A stretch of 64,000 nt of DNA from B69-G16 sp964501905 (GCA_964501905.1 CAZCTW010000005.1:57629-121628); one strand, 5' to 3'. Shown: positions 9,093 to 19,000, counted from the stretch's first letter. The notes: generated by a model not told the origin, from the letters alone. Made by a program: numbers and translations.

Positions 9093-10445
9093 TTAAGATT
9101 TCCTGTAAAAGATTAACCCGATTAAGACTACGATAGCTGTGCTAACCCATATAATCCAGTCCGTAAAGCTGACGGCTAGGAAGAACACTATAAGCGCTAC
9201 CGAAATCGCGGGGAGTAGCGGGAATCTGCCGATGTTTACTGGTATTGTGAAATACCTCTTGTAGTCGGGTTTAGTGAATCTGAGTATTATTACCGCGATG
9301 TTAACCATGATAAAAGCTAGTATAGCCGCTAGCGAGGAAGTCTTACCCACCATATCGATAAGCTTGTACTCTACCTCCCCGAACTTGACCTCTAACCCTG
9401 TTATCTCCGGCAGATATACCGTGACTAAAATTGTTAAAACGGCGATTAGCCCGGAGACGAGGACTGATACGTACGGTGTCCTTTTCCACTTATCGACTCT
9501 AGCGAGGCGCTCTGATAGAATTCCTTCCGACGCTAAGCCATATGCGAGCCTCGAGGCAGATACGAGAAAACCTAACACCGTGTTTGTAGTGGAAAACAGC
9601 GCTATAAACATTAACACCATATAGGCAGGCTTCCACGCCGTCGCGGCGGCATCTGCAAGTGGAGCCCTAGACTCGGCCAGCATATCCCAGGGGAGTAGTC
9701 TTACTACGGCAAGCGCGACGAGGAGATATAACAGAGACGTAACTAGGAGAGCTAGGATTATAGCCCGTGGAATAGTCTTCCTAGGCTCTCTAGTTTCCTC
9801 GCTGAGAGTAGGTTGTAGCTCAAAACCCGTGAAAGCGAAGTAAAACACGGCTGCACCAATTAAAATGCCGATTATTGGGTCTAAAGTCGGGTTAAAACCG
9901 AGGTAGTTGGGGGAGCGCTGCGGAAACATAAAACCTAGAAACACGACCAGCGCTAGACCTCCGGCTTCGACGAAGGTAAATATAACGGTCATTAAAGCCG
10001 ATTCTTCAATCCCCCACCAGTTCACAAACGATAAAATAACAACTAACGCTATAGCTATGAACGGTATCCAGTACTCGCTCATAGAGAATAGCTGGGTAAA
10101 ATACCTTGCAAAGCCAACAGATGCCGTCGCGGCCCCCGCTACCCCCTCGAAGAATATCAACCAACCGGCGATAAAAGCTAGGAGGCTTCTCCGCGGGAAA
10201 GCTTTCTCTATATACGTGTGTGTGCTTGCGGCGGTCGGGTACATCGACGAAAGCTCAGCGTAGGAGAAGCCCGTTGTGAGCGCGATAAAAGTTGAGAAAA
10301 GTACGCTAAGCCAAACGGCATCGCCGGAAAATCCTGCCGCTCTTCCGATTAAAACATAGATGCCTGCTCCCAGAATGAGTCCCACGCCGAAGAGGGTGGT
10401 ATAGCCTAACCCCAGTACTCTCTTTAGTTTTTCCTCTTCAGACAT
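9093..10445 (-). CDS. APC-superfamily amino acid permease
   Basis: Integral membrane transporter for amino acids or polyamines, 450 residues with about 12 hydrophobic helices. The first helix carries the family's substrate/ion-binding signature (GVGLILGAGIYVLIG), and helix 6 carries 'YFAFTGFELQPTLSEETREPRKTIPRAI', the most conserved APC segment. The ATG at 10445 has a TATA-like TATAAATA (minus strand, near 10467-10474) about 25 bases upstream. It is divergent from the HAD hydrolase gene and has no operon partner, so the substrate cannot be inferred. Confidence 0.9.
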   Translation of the reverse strand: MSEEEKLKRVLGLGYTTLFGVGLILGAGIYVLIGRAAGFSGDAVWLSVLFSTFIALTTGFSYAELSSMYPTAASTHTYIEKAFPRRSLLAFIAGWLIFFEGVAGAATASVGFARYFTQLFSMSEYWIPFIAIALVVILSFVNWWGIEESALMTVIFTFVEAGGLALVVFLGFMFPQRSPNYLGFNPTLDPIIGILIGAAVFYFAFTGFELQPTLSEETREPRKTIPRAIILALLVTSLLYLLVALAVVRLLPWDMLAESRAPLADAAATAWKPAYMVLMFIALFSTTNTVLGFLVSASRLAYGLASEGILSERLARVDKWKRTPYVSVLVSGLIAVLTILVTVYLPEITGLEVKFGEVEYKLIDMVGKTSSLAAILAFIMVNIAVIILRFTKPDYKRYFTIPVNIGRFPLLPAISVALIVFFLAVSFTDWIIWVSTAIVVLIGLIFYRKS

Positions 10446-10642
10446 ATAAGAAACATTAAAGCTTAACGTATTTATAATTGGGCTTGCTAAGTGCGCAACC
10501 GGTTATAAAGTATTTCATGCTACACTGCGTCATCATCGTCGATAATGTTTAACAACGCTTTGACTTATTTCAAGCAGAACTTGAATTTTCTCGAGATTTA
10601 GCGAGCGAAATTTTTTAAACAGGAAGTAGGAAAGAGATTTCT

Positions 10643-11353
10643 ATGATAGTGTTAAGCTTTGATGTCTGGAATACTCTCCTAAGCACTAGGGTTTTCTACA
10701 GGAAATTCTCTGCGAGCTTATTCAGGATAACTGGGTGGAGCTCTGAGGAGATATTCGAGAAAGTGCTCAAGGTATACAGCAGGATAAAATCTATGCGCTT
10801 AGAGGAGCTTATAGACGAGAATAGGATAGTAGAACACTGCACGGACGTATTACTTGAGGAATTGAAAGGCTTAAAGAGGGAACAGGTTAAAAAAGCCCTA
10901 GCCTATGTCGCCGCTCGCGAAAACCTCGAAGACCTAATTCTAGACGACTCCAGGAGAGTAGTCTCCGAGTTTAAGAGGAGAGGCTACGCTATAATAACAG
11001 TTGGTAATGTCGTATTCTGGCCTGGAGCCTATAACAGGATTATACTTGAGAGATTGGGTTACAGCGAGTACTTTACAGTCCAGATATACGCCGACGAGGT
11101 AAAATGCTTAAAACCTAGACCCTGCATATTCCACCAGGCTCTACGTGCGTTGAGGGAATATGGAATCGAGCCAGACGAGGTAGTACACGTGGGTGATAGT
11201 TTCAGAGAAGATTTCCTAGGAGCATTAGGGGTCGGCTTTAAAGCCGTACTCGTAGATAGAGATAAAAAGTATTCGGAAGGGGGGATCTCGGAAATATTGA
11301 AAGACAGAGCTTATGTAATCGAAAACTTAGAAGGGCTTTTTAAGATAATATGA
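10643..11353 (+). CDS. HAD-superfamily hydrolase
   Basis: Likely small-molecule phosphatase of the haloacid dehalogenase superfamily, 236 residues. Motif I is FDVWNTLL (nucleophilic Asp6; the second acid position of DxD is a Trp, so it is DxWxT-like), motif II is the TVGN strand, motif III lysine is in KCLKPRP, and motif IV is VVHVGDSFREDFLGA. The helical cap sits between motifs I and II (class I). A TATA-like TTTTTTAAA lies about 25-30 bases before ATG 10643. Motif I's missing second aspartate could mean altered chemistry. Confidence 0.82.
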   Translation: MIVLSFDVWNTLLSTRVFYRKFSASLFRITGWSSEEIFEKVLKVYSRIKSMRLEELIDENRIVEHCTDVLLEELKGLKREQVKKALAYVAARENLEDLILDDSRRVVSEFKRRGYAIITVGNVVFWPGAYNRIILERLGYSEYFTVQIYADEVKCLKPRPCIFHQALRALREYGIEPDEVVHVGDSFREDFLGALGVGFKAVLVDRDKKYSEGGISEILKDRAYVIENLEGLFKII

Positions 11354-11448
11354 CAAAATTAATATTACCTCCTTGTTTGCTCCTTAGCCCTACTGATAAA
11401 TTATCGAAAATGCATAATATTAAATACTGGGTCGACGTGTGGTTTTCC

Positions 11449-13830
11449 ATGAGATACGAGTTTAAATTATTGTTTTTAGTTCTTTTTTTGGCAGTTTCAA
11501 TTTTACATGTTCCAAAAGTATATCCGAAGTTTACAGTCGCCTATGTGAAAGGCACGGTTTACGACGCTGAAACAGGGGAACCTATTGAGGGAGTTCTAGT
11601 AGAGTATTACATAGTCTTCCACAGCCAGAATAAACACTGGGGCTACCCTATAGAAAGCGCTATCACAGACGCTAATGGGTATTTCGAGATAGAGTTAAAC
11701 GAGGTTGAGAAGCAGATAGGGAGCGAAACCGAGTACACCTTAGACCAGATACTCTCGAATGGCTTCCTCCTAATAGCCTATAAGGAGGGTTACTTGAGGT
11801 GTTACTCAGCGGTAAACCTCTTCGAGCCTAAGTACCACTACTGGAGCCCCGAAAAAAACGTTAAAGTCTTAAGCCTCCGCATGTACAAAGACTTCTCCCT
11901 CAAATCTATTAAAAAGGGAAGTCTTGAGGCGGTCTATCACTTCGAATACCAGAAAGAAGCAGCTGAAAAACTCCTATACTATACTGACTTCTACCTGAAC
12001 ATTCTAAGAGATAGACTAGGCGTAGATCTGGAAACTCAGAATATATTGATAAAATTCGATATGGGGGAAAAGAGCTACGCCGCAGGACGCGCCCACTTCA
12101 CAGTTCAGGGGCCGTGCGAGGTAATCGTCAACTGGTATCCATGGATTACAGACCCTATAAACGAAGACTACTACCTACTCCTCGTTCACGAGCTAATCCA
12201 CCTATTCCAACCTAGATTGAACAATAAGGGAGTCCCCCTATGGCTTTCGGCCGGTTGGATAATAGAGGGACAGGCAGTGGCAGTTTCTAAAGCCATAATG
12301 CACGAAATGGGCAAGGATGGGAAATCCTTCCAAGAACAGGCGGTTGAGCCTGGAGTTGACTATCCCCAAAACTACCAAGATTTCATAGAAATAAAAGGCG
12401 AAAACTACCCGAAATGGGGTAAGATGTTCTCTAAGATAGTCGTAGACTACAGCGGCGAAGACGAGTGGGGCTTCGTCAGGCGTTTCATGCAGTACCTAGA
12501 TGAATTCGTCGAGAAGGATGCAGTGGCTAAAGACTGGGATAAGCCATGCCCCCTATCGGACTACGAGGTTATACTAGTCCTTTCTTTCGCCGCCTGTCAA
12601 AACTTAACAGACCTCTTTGTTCAAGTGTTTAACTACCCTGCTCAGAAACTATCCCAGCAGAGGCTAGCCTACCTGAAATACTACACGGCTAAAAGCTACC
12701 TGAACAACGTGCCAGCCGACAAGCAGAGCGAGTTTATGCAGTATTTCAACGAGGGAATTGAAAAATTTATCAACAGAGAATACGAAGATGCTGAAAAAGA
12801 ATTCGATAAAGCGCTAGAGCTAGCGAATTGGAACGGCGTACTACACGACCCTATATTCGCGAAATGCTTCGTAGAGAAAGTCGAGATAATCATAAACCTG
12901 AAAACCGTATTCCCCGAAAACCTCTATAAATACATTATATATTTAGATGGCAAGCCCGTAAAAGCGGGCGAGCCAGTCGAAGTGCCGAAGGGAACACATA
13001 AAATCGAAGTATACTATAACCGAGCCAAAATATATGAAGAATACTTCGAAGCTGAAACACACGTACAAAGACAGGTGGAAATTAAGGAATACAAGCTAAA
13101 GCTTCTACTCCCCGGCTCTGGTCCGTGGAAAGTAACGTTTTTACGCGGGGGAGCGACCGCGGAAGTTATAGAGACTAATGAAAAAACGCTTGTACTCCCC
13201 CTGCCCGAGGGGGATTATAAAATAGTCATAGAATCTGGACGAGAGAAGTGGAGTAAAAGCATATCCCTAGGAAAGGACACAGTTTTAGATTTCGAGGCAA
13301 GGAGAAGCATATACCTAACCATAACTGTTGGGGATCAAACAGGCACTCCTCTCAAAGCCACAGTTTTCATAGATGGGAAAAAATTCGAGATAGAAGGCCG
13401 TGAAAGGCTAAAACTAGCTACAGGAGAGTACATGCTTAAAGTATACTGGATGGGGATATGTGTCACTAGGAAAACTGTTGAAGTGAGAGAAAGCGGGGCT
13501 GAAGAAGATATCATCATCGAATTTGCCAAGTTAAAAGTCAAAGCCCCAAGCGGCTGCACAGTTGATGTCTACTGGAATAACACCCCCCTGTTCACCGAAA
13601 CAGTTGGAGCGACCGGCGAGGTGGAATTTAAACTTCCCAAGCAAAAATATGAAGTCCAAGTCAACTGTCAAGGAGAAATAGCTAACTACCCGATAAGCCT
13701 GCACGAAGACACGACCATAGAGCACGTAAAGAAGGAGTACTCAATCCTTTGGATTTTCGAAATCGCCGCGGTAGCCGCAGTCCTATTTATATTACTGCTG
13801 TTGTTTTTGCTTAAGAAAAGACTCAGCTAA
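11449..13830 (+). CDS. Surface-anchored gluzincin-like metallopeptidase with carboxypeptidase-regulatory and PEGA-like domains
   Basis: A large extracellular protein. From ATG 11449 there is a signal peptide (MRYEFKLLFLVLFLAVSIL), then a carboxypeptidase-regulatory-like beta domain (KGTVYDAETGEPIEGVLVEY), a peptidase region with HELIH and a downstream glutamate in 'WIIEGQAVAV' (gluzincin-type HExxH...E), a short TPR-like helical pair (NREYEDAEKEFDKALELA), three or so PEGA/Ig-like beta repeats and a C-terminal membrane helix followed by KKRLS. The frame is open upstream to 11350, overlapping the HAD gene, but the TTAAATAC box at 11420-11428 and the signal peptide favour 11449. It is followed by another extracellular enzyme, so the pair may process cell-surface material. 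Confidence 0.7.
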   Translation: MRYEFKLLFLVLFLAVSILHVPKVYPKFTVAYVKGTVYDAETGEPIEGVLVEYYIVFHSQNKHWGYPIESAITDANGYFEIELNEVEKQIGSETEYTLDQILSNGFLLIAYKEGYLRCYSAVNLFEPKYHYWSPEKNVKVLSLRMYKDFSLKSIKKGSLEAVYHFEYQKEAAEKLLYYTDFYLNILRDRLGVDLETQNILIKFDMGEKSYAAGRAHFTVQGPCEVIVNWYPWITDPINEDYYLLLVHELIHLFQPRLNNKGVPLWLSAGWIIEGQAVAVSKAIMHEMGKDGKSFQEQAVEPGVDYPQNYQDFIEIKGENYPKWGKMFSKIVVDYSGEDEWGFVRRFMQYLDEFVEKDAVAKDWDKPCPLSDYEVILVLSFAACQNLTDLFVQVFNYPAQKLSQQRLAYLKYYTAKSYLNNVPADKQSEFMQYFNEGIEKFINREYEDAEKEFDKALELANWNGVLHDPIFAKCFVEKVEIIINLKTVFPENLYKYIIYLDGKPVKAGEPVEVPKGTHKIEVYYNRAKIYEEYFEAETHVQRQVEIKEYKLKLLLPGSGPWKVTFLRGGATAEVIETNEKTLVLPLPEGDYKIVIESGREKWSKSISLGKDTVLDFEARRSIYLTITVGDQTGTPLKATVFIDGKKFEIEGRERLKLATGEYMLKVYWMGICVTRKTVEVRESGAEEDIIIEFAKLKVKAPSGCTVDVYWNNTPLFTETVGATGEVEFKLPKQKYEVQVNCQGEIANYPISLHEDTTIEHVKKEYSILWIFEIAAVAAVLFILLLLFLLKKRLS

Positions 13831-13875
13831 GTCGAGGAGATTTAGGCATTTCCTGGCTTAAAACCTAAAGATAAC

Positions 13876-13885
13876 GATATATAAT
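13876..13885 (+). promoter_or_regulatory. Probable TATA box of the GH114-type gene
   Basis: GATATATAAT is centred 27 bases before the GTG at 13908. This supports that GTG as the start of a leaderless transcript. Confidence 0.5.
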
Positions 13886-13907
13886 GTCAAACTAAGTCTA
13901 CTTTAAC

Positions 13908-16043
13908 GTGCCTAAGAAAACTTTAATCTTAGCCGTTATTATAGCCGTAGCTCTTCTTTTCTACGTCGCATCCTTTAAAGAAGAAAAACCCGGCTACATG
14001 CCGAAGCTTGTAGTAGAAGCTCCGGAACGGGCATTGGAAGGAGAAATTGTGGAAATTAAAGTCAAGTTTGGAGATTCTAGACAGATGAAAAAAGCCTACC
14101 TAATACTAAACAACGGGACGAGGATTGTGGGGGAACCCGTCGGCGGCTACTATGTGTTCACGGTATTGGTTACCGAGGCTTTATCCAACTTCACGGCGGT
14201 AGCCGTAGACGAGAACGGAATTCGAGTTGAAAAGCCATGGGGAATAGAGGTGGAAAATGTAGAAAACCTGTTAAAAGAGTTCTCTAAAGAATACAACATT
14301 AAAATTTCAACGCTACAAAGCCTCTACAGAATGGCCCCTCGGCTAGTTTACACGAGCCTTAAAAAACGCCCTTCTAGATTGAAGATAGCTGTAGAGTACG
14401 CGGAGGAACACGGAGTAAGCGCGGCAGTTAGAATCTTAGACCCTGAAGTTTTAAAAGTTGCAATAATAGTTGAAGCCGAGCCCAGCGATTATTCAACCGA
14501 GCTCTTAGAGAAGCTAGCCGATATACTCTACGCCCTAGCCTACGCCCCTCTCTATAGTCAACCAGTAGGAGAGGCTTTATTAGCCCGCTCGAATACGGTT
14601 CTCGGATACACGTACTCCCACTCTTCACTCCTTAAACTGCCTTCTTGGGTGATTAGGGCCGAGATAGCGGCGGCTAGTGAATACTTCCAAAACGGGAAAT
14701 TCGATAATAAAACCCTAGTCCTACCTTGGGGGGAATATAACACTACAATACTTAAAATACTAGAAGAAATCGGAGTGGAAACAGTCATAGCCCCCTACTC
14801 TACCGAATTAAAAATTTACAAATACGGAAATGTAATTCTCGTAACAACGCCGGAAACTGGAATTCTAGAAGATCTAGCTCTAATAGACTTATCTACTCGA
14901 CGGCCGGAAAAATGGGAAATACTAGAAGAATTAGCTCAAGGAAAAATGCTGGGGAGGTCTGCTATAGCTATACCGTTCAATCTATTCTTAAAACTAGCTC
15001 AAAGCTACGCCGTAGAAGCGGAACCCCCGCCGCAGATGACCCTGAGCTGGGAGCCGCCGGAGGAATGGTTAACCTACGCGAAATTGTTAGAAGAGGCGAA
15101 TTCGCTGCTAGAATATCTATACTATAATAGGGGACGTAGCCTAGCCAAATGGGGGAAAATCATATGCGGGGCTTTAAACCTAGATCCTTTTTGGACCGCT
15201 AGTGGAGACGCGGAAGAGGCTATAACTAGGCTAGGCTTAGCCTTAAACAAGGTTAAAAAAGAGGCTAGAGTAGCTAGATCCTGGATTTTCTGGCTACAAA
15301 ACATAGATTACGAAACTCTGCTAAACTTCCCAGTAGACCTAGCCGTAATAGACCCCGATGATTCCGGTTTCGCAGCAAGTCAAATACTGGAAATAAGGAA
15401 GACCGGGAAGCTAATTATAGCATATCTCAGCATCGGAGAAGCCGAAGACTATAGAAGTTACTGGAGGGAGGAGTGGCGGATCAACCCGCCTGAATGGCTA
15501 GGCGAGGAAAACTCCGATTGGGAGGGTTGTTACAAGGTAAAATACTGGCACTCAGAATGGAGGGAAATAGTGCTAGAAAGGCTAAACCAAATTATAAAAC
15601 TGGGCTACGACGGAGTATATCTAGACGTAGTAGACGCCTACGAGTACTGGACCGAAAAAGGCTATTCTAAAGCCAGAGAGGAAATGATAAAACTTGTAAT
15701 CCTAATCTCTCAAACAGCGAAAGGGATCGACTCAACTTTCCTAATAATACCGCAAAACGCCGTCGAGCTAGTTTCGATACCCGAGTATCTAGATGCCATA
15801 GACGGAGTAGGCAAAGAAGATACATGGTACCTGCTAAACGAGCCTAGACCGGTTGGACTAGTTGAGCGAGACCTAAAATACTTAGACATCGTAGCCCGGA
15901 ATAACAAGCTAGTCCTAGTAATAGACTATGTAACAGAATTAGATAAAATCGAAAAATTCTTCAGCGAAGCATTGAAACGCGGCTACGCGCCGTACGTAGG
16001 ACCTCTAGATCTTGACAAAGTCGGGTACTATAAAGCGCCGTGA
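13908..16043 (+). CDS. Membrane-anchored GH114-like (endo-alpha-1,4-polygalactosaminidase family) hydrolase with a deacetylase-like middle domain
   Basis: A 711-residue extracellular enzyme held by an N-terminal signal anchor (TLILAVIIAVALLFYVASF). The C-terminal ~270 residues are a TIM-barrel of the GH114/TM1410 family: WIFWLQNIDYETL, then LIIAYLSIGEAEDYRSYW, then LGYDGVYLDVVDAYEYW with the catalytic acids, then LIIPQNA. The middle section (LGYTYSHSSLLKLP..., then LVLPWGEYNTTILKILEEIG) resembles the NodB-like polysaccharide deacetylase barrel only loosely. A hydrolase plus deacetylase is the arrangement of PelA, which trims an amino-sugar exopolysaccharide; here the order is reversed. GH114 is well supported, the deacetylase part is tentative. 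It probably remodels a GalNAc/GalN-containing surface polymer. Confidence 0.72.
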   Translation: MPKKTLILAVIIAVALLFYVASFKEEKPGYMPKLVVEAPERALEGEIVEIKVKFGDSRQMKKAYLILNNGTRIVGEPVGGYYVFTVLVTEALSNFTAVAVDENGIRVEKPWGIEVENVENLLKEFSKEYNIKISTLQSLYRMAPRLVYTSLKKRPSRLKIAVEYAEEHGVSAAVRILDPEVLKVAIIVEAEPSDYSTELLEKLADILYALAYAPLYSQPVGEALLARSNTVLGYTYSHSSLLKLPSWVIRAEIAAASEYFQNGKFDNKTLVLPWGEYNTTILKILEEIGVETVIAPYSTELKIYKYGNVILVTTPETGILEDLALIDLSTRRPEKWEILEELAQGKMLGRSAIAIPFNLFLKLAQSYAVEAEPPPQMTLSWEPPEEWLTYAKLLEEANSLLEYLYYNRGRSLAKWGKIICGALNLDPFWTASGDAEEAITRLGLALNKVKKEARVARSWIFWLQNIDYETLLNFPVDLAVIDPDDSGFAASQILEIRKTGKLIIAYLSIGEAEDYRSYWREEWRINPPEWLGEENSDWEGCYKVKYWHSEWREIVLERLNQIIKLGYDGVYLDVVDAYEYWTEKGYSKAREEMIKLVILISQTAKGIDSTFLIIPQNAVELVSIPEYLDAIDGVGKEDTWYLLNEPRPVGLVERDLKYLDIVARNNKLVLVIDYVTELDKIEKFFSEALKRGYAPYVGPLDLDKVGYYKAP

Positions 16044-16085
16044 TATAAACTGTGCACGTTAAAGTAAGTTTTATGTTGTCTCCTA

Positions 16086-16907
16086 CTAGTAGAACGCTAG
16101 TGTGCCTTCTTTTTTGTTCTTATTTTCTAGGTATTTCAGCATTGAGTAGCTCAGGGTTAGAGTTAAGAGAGCTAGGAAGAAGACGAGTACTGCCTCGATT
16201 TTCTCGTTTAGTATAGTTCTGGTTCCTAGCGTGGCGTGACGGGCTAGGTCTACGGCGTAGGTTAGCGGTATTAGCATAGAGACATAGCGTACTGGTCCTA
16301 GGTTTTCTATTGGGTAGAAAGCTCCGGTAAGGAATATAAGAGATATTTGGAGTAGGTTCGTCAATATAGCGGGCTCTTTGAATTTTAGTATCGCGGCGCC
16401 ATAGAGGGCGGAGAATCCGATCGTTATAGCTACCAGCATTGACAGAGCATAGAGAGTTAGAAGGGGTTCTTCAGGCATTAGGGAAGCGTTGAACGCCGTG
16501 TGGAAGATAGCGGCCGTGTAGGCGGCTGTTAATAAAACGTCTAGGAGTAGCGGCCCCGCCCTTCCTATGAAGAGTACGAGCCTGTTAGCGTTCGTGGAGA
16601 AAAGTAGTTCTAAAGTGCCCTCCAGTTGTTCCTGTCTTATAGATAAGCCTACAACTCTCAGGCTAGTGTATATTAAGACGAGGAAAACCCAACCCCAGTA
16701 GAAGTTTTTGTAGAAAAAGCCGTTCACCAATTCTTCCTCGGGTACGAAGAGCATGGCGGGGAGCATGAAGAAGAGCAACCACATAGGCAAGGATATCATA
16801 TCAGACATGAACCAGAGGGGGTACCTAGAATACCTTTTAAACTCCTTCCAAAGAGCTAGCTTTACCTCCCCCGCTAGGCGGGACAGTTTAGTAAAGATAT
16901 ATTTCAC
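16086..16907 (-). CDS. ABC-2 type transporter permease
   Basis: Third gene of an ABC-2 exporter operon, a permease with six hydrophobic helices (about 270 residues). The family pattern 'VVGLSIRQEQLEGTLELLFSTNANR' is followed by the later 'AVDLARHATLG'. The frame can be extended to TTG 16931, but GTG 16907 has a strong GGGGAGGG ribosome-binding sequence just upstream, so I use it; it overlaps the previous gene by 20 bases. Together with the next permease it likely forms a heterodimeric membrane channel. The exported substrate is unknown. Confidence 0.85.
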   Translation of the reverse strand: MKYIFTKLSRLAGEVKLALWKEFKRYSRYPLWFMSDMISLPMWLLFFMLPAMLFVPEEELVNGFFYKNFYWGWVFLVLIYTSLRVVGLSIRQEQLEGTLELLFSTNANRLVLFIGRAGPLLLDVLLTAAYTAAIFHTAFNASLMPEEPLLTLYALSMLVAITIGFSALYGAAILKFKEPAILTNLLQISLIFLTGAFYPIENLGPVRYVSMLIPLTYAVDLARHATLGTRTILNEKIEAVLVFFLALLTLTLSYSMLKYLENKNKKEGTLAFY

Positions 16908-17724
16908 CTGTAACCCTCCCCCTCTTTTCAACTATTTTAAAAGCTGAGTAGCCGAGAATCGGGTAGACTAGACACATCGCCGCTAAATACCATAGCTCGG
17001 GGAAAGCCAGCAGAGTTCTCTGATGGACTAGCAAGATTTTCCTCATCAACTCAATGGTATGGCTTGTAGGCAGTAGCTGAGAGGCGAATTTAAGCCATCC
17101 GGGTAGCACAGCTATGGGATACGCGACTCCAGATAGAGTTGAGATGGCAGAGTTTAAAGCATTAACAAGCGAGGTTACCTCTTTAAACTTCAAAGTCAGC
17201 GCTATTACAAGGAGAGATATACCGGTTACTGGGAGCACGCCTAATGCTAGAACGGCTAGAGCCGCCGCGTAGTCGAGCAGGTTTATCTCCTTGGCTGTCA
17301 ATAACATAGGGAGAGTAGCTACTACGAAAACTCCGAACGAGGCTAGGGATAATATAATGGCGACGGCGAAGAATATTACGAACCTGCTCGCCGGACTGAC
17401 TAGATTAAGCTCTAGAGTGCCGTTCCTCAATTCTGCTTTAACTGTCATGTGGGTCATTTGGAGAATTATAACTGAAATCATCATTATACTGCCTCCTATA
17501 ACGTTGAAAGAAAGGAAATCTTCTACACCAGTCCTGCTCTTGAATATCGCTAAAGCCTTAGGTCCCGCCAACAGCTCTCCCATACCATAGAAGACTCCTG
17601 CCACGAGGTAGGGTAGAAATACGAAAAAGGCGAATGCTAGAGGGTAGCGGCTCATAATTAAATACTCCTTTGTAAGGACAGCTCTAAACTCCAGATACCT
17701 ACGCTCTATCCACTTCATCCTCAA
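16888..17724 (-). CDS. ABC-2 type transporter permease
   Basis: Second gene of the exporter operon, 278 residues, six membrane helices. The segment MTVKAELRNGTLELNLVSPASR corresponds to the 'E...GTle.ll..P....' loop of ABC-2 permeases, and 'LPTSHTIELMRKIL' to the conserved re-entrant part near helix 5. It overlaps the ATPase gene by 26 bases and the following permease gene, so the three are one transcript. It is divergent in sequence from its neighbour permease, suggesting a heteromeric transporter. Confidence 0.86.
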   Translation of the reverse strand: MRMKWIERRYLEFRAVLTKEYLIMSRYPLAFAFFVFLPYLVAGVFYGMGELLAGPKALAIFKSRTGVEDFLSFNVIGGSIMMISVIILQMTHMTVKAELRNGTLELNLVSPASRFVIFFAVAIILSLASFGVFVVATLPMLLTAKEINLLDYAAALAVLALGVLPVTGISLLVIALTLKFKEVTSLVNALNSAISTLSGVAYPIAVLPGWLKFASQLLPTSHTIELMRKILLVHQRTLLAFPELWYLAAMCLVYPILGYSAFKIVEKRGRVTGEIYLY

Positions 17725-18706
17725 AAGCCCTCCCGGTCAGGCTTATGAAAACATCCTCGAGGCTCGGCTCTACTATCCGCACGTAATCCACGCCTACACC
17801 GTACTCGTAGAAAGCTTCTAAGATTTCCCGCACTGCTTTGCTATCTCCCTCTCTGAGGGTAATCCTGAATTTCTGCTTCTCCGCCTCTATACTGGATACG
17901 GCAATCTTCTCTATGAAATCGTAGGATTCGAGCTCGCGGAGCAGATCACTTATAAACTTGGAAACTTCAACCTCTATAACCCTCTCCTTCTTAAGCATGC
18001 TTTTGAGTTCGTCGGGACTGCCCATAGCCACAATCTTCCCCCTACTTATAAGTGCGATTTTATCGCATAGCATCTCTGCCTCGTGCATGTAATGGGTAGT
18101 TAAAAACACGGCTTTACCCTCCTTCTTTAACTCTAAAATCACCCTCCTTATGGAGCGTGCAGACCGCGGATCTAAGCCTAGAGTAGGCTCGTCGAGGAAA
18201 ATCACGGGTGCATCATTTAACAATGCACGAGCGAATGCAAGCCTAGCTTTCATCCCCAAGCTATAGGTTTCGACCAGCCTGTCAGCGGCCTCCTTTAAAT
18301 CCACAAGCTCTAAGAGGTAGTCTATCCTCTCCTCAGCCTCCCTCCTAGGGATGTGGTAAAGCCCCGCGAAGTAGAGTAAATTCTCCCTACCGGTAAGCTT
18401 CCAGTAAAACCCCCTTTCAACGCTCAAAGTAACTCCGATACTCTCCCTAACCTTATGCGGCTCCTTCAACACGCTAAAACCGTTTACATAGGCATCTCCG
18501 CCATCGGGGACGAGCAGAGTAACCAACATTTTAATAGTGGTAGTCTTACCTGCTCCGTTAGGCCCTAAAAGACCGAAGATTTCTCCCTTGCCGACCTCAA
18601 AGCTGACGCCGTCTACAGCTCTAATAACCCGCTTCCGCCTAGAGAATAAGCCGCCCTCCCTAACGGTGAAGACCTTAACCAAACCTTTAGCTTCGACGAG
18701 CGGCAT
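17699..18706 (-). CDS. ABC-2 type transporter ATP-binding protein
   Basis: ATPase driving the two following permeases, 335 residues. Walker A is GPNGAGKTTT, Walker B VIFLDEPTLGLD and H-loop LTTHYMHEAEMLC. The signature reads YSLGMKARLAFARALL, with Leu in place of the usual Ser/Gly of 'YSGGM', a mild deviation. The C-terminal ~100 residues form the small alpha/beta domain common to DrrA/CcmA-like exporters. It begins the operon, with ATG 18706. Systems of this type export lipids, drugs or peptides; nothing here selects among them. Confidence 0.9.
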   Translation of the reverse strand: MPLVEAKGLVKVFTVREGGLFSRRKRVIRAVDGVSFEVGKGEIFGLLGPNGAGKTTTIKMLVTLLVPDGGDAYVNGFSVLKEPHKVRESIGVTLSVERGFYWKLTGRENLLYFAGLYHIPRREAEERIDYLLELVDLKEAADRLVETYSLGMKARLAFARALLNDAPVIFLDEPTLGLDPRSARSIRRVILELKKEGKAVFLTTHYMHEAEMLCDKIALISRGKIVAMGSPDELKSMLKKERVIEVEVSKFISDLLRELESYDFIEKIAVSSIEAEKQKFRITLREGDSKAVREILEAFYEYGVGVDYVRIVEPSLEDVFISLTGRAFEDEVDRA

Positions 18707-18719
18707 TACTGCTCGATAA

Positions 18720-19000
18720 AATGTCTGTATACTACTTTATATAGCCTATCCTAAAGTTACAGACTGTGTCATGAAGTTTTTGATGAAAGCTAGGAGAAAA
18801 TATGTCAGAAAACGGATTGAAGGTCAACTAAACCTCTTTGTAATTTATTCATAGCATTTAACCTTCCAATACTCCTAGAGATAATAGGAATACCATTGAA
18901 GTTCGCACCAGTATTCCAGCAAAAATCACATTATAGATCGTCCTCTAGCAAGCTACCAGGCTCAGGGATTTGCTGACTAAGGCTTATGATGCTGTCGATC
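18720..19000. other. Intergenic stretch without recognisable gene
   Basis: The 350 bases between the exporter operon and the VapBC pair contain no convincing reading frame, tRNA or repeat. Only the last part, from 19001, shows structure (the VapBC operator). Confidence 0.5.

Noticed and set aside
18720..19000. Possible small RNA or decayed gene in the 280-base intergenic stretch
   Set aside because: No C/D box pair, tRNA fold or coding similarity could be recognised.
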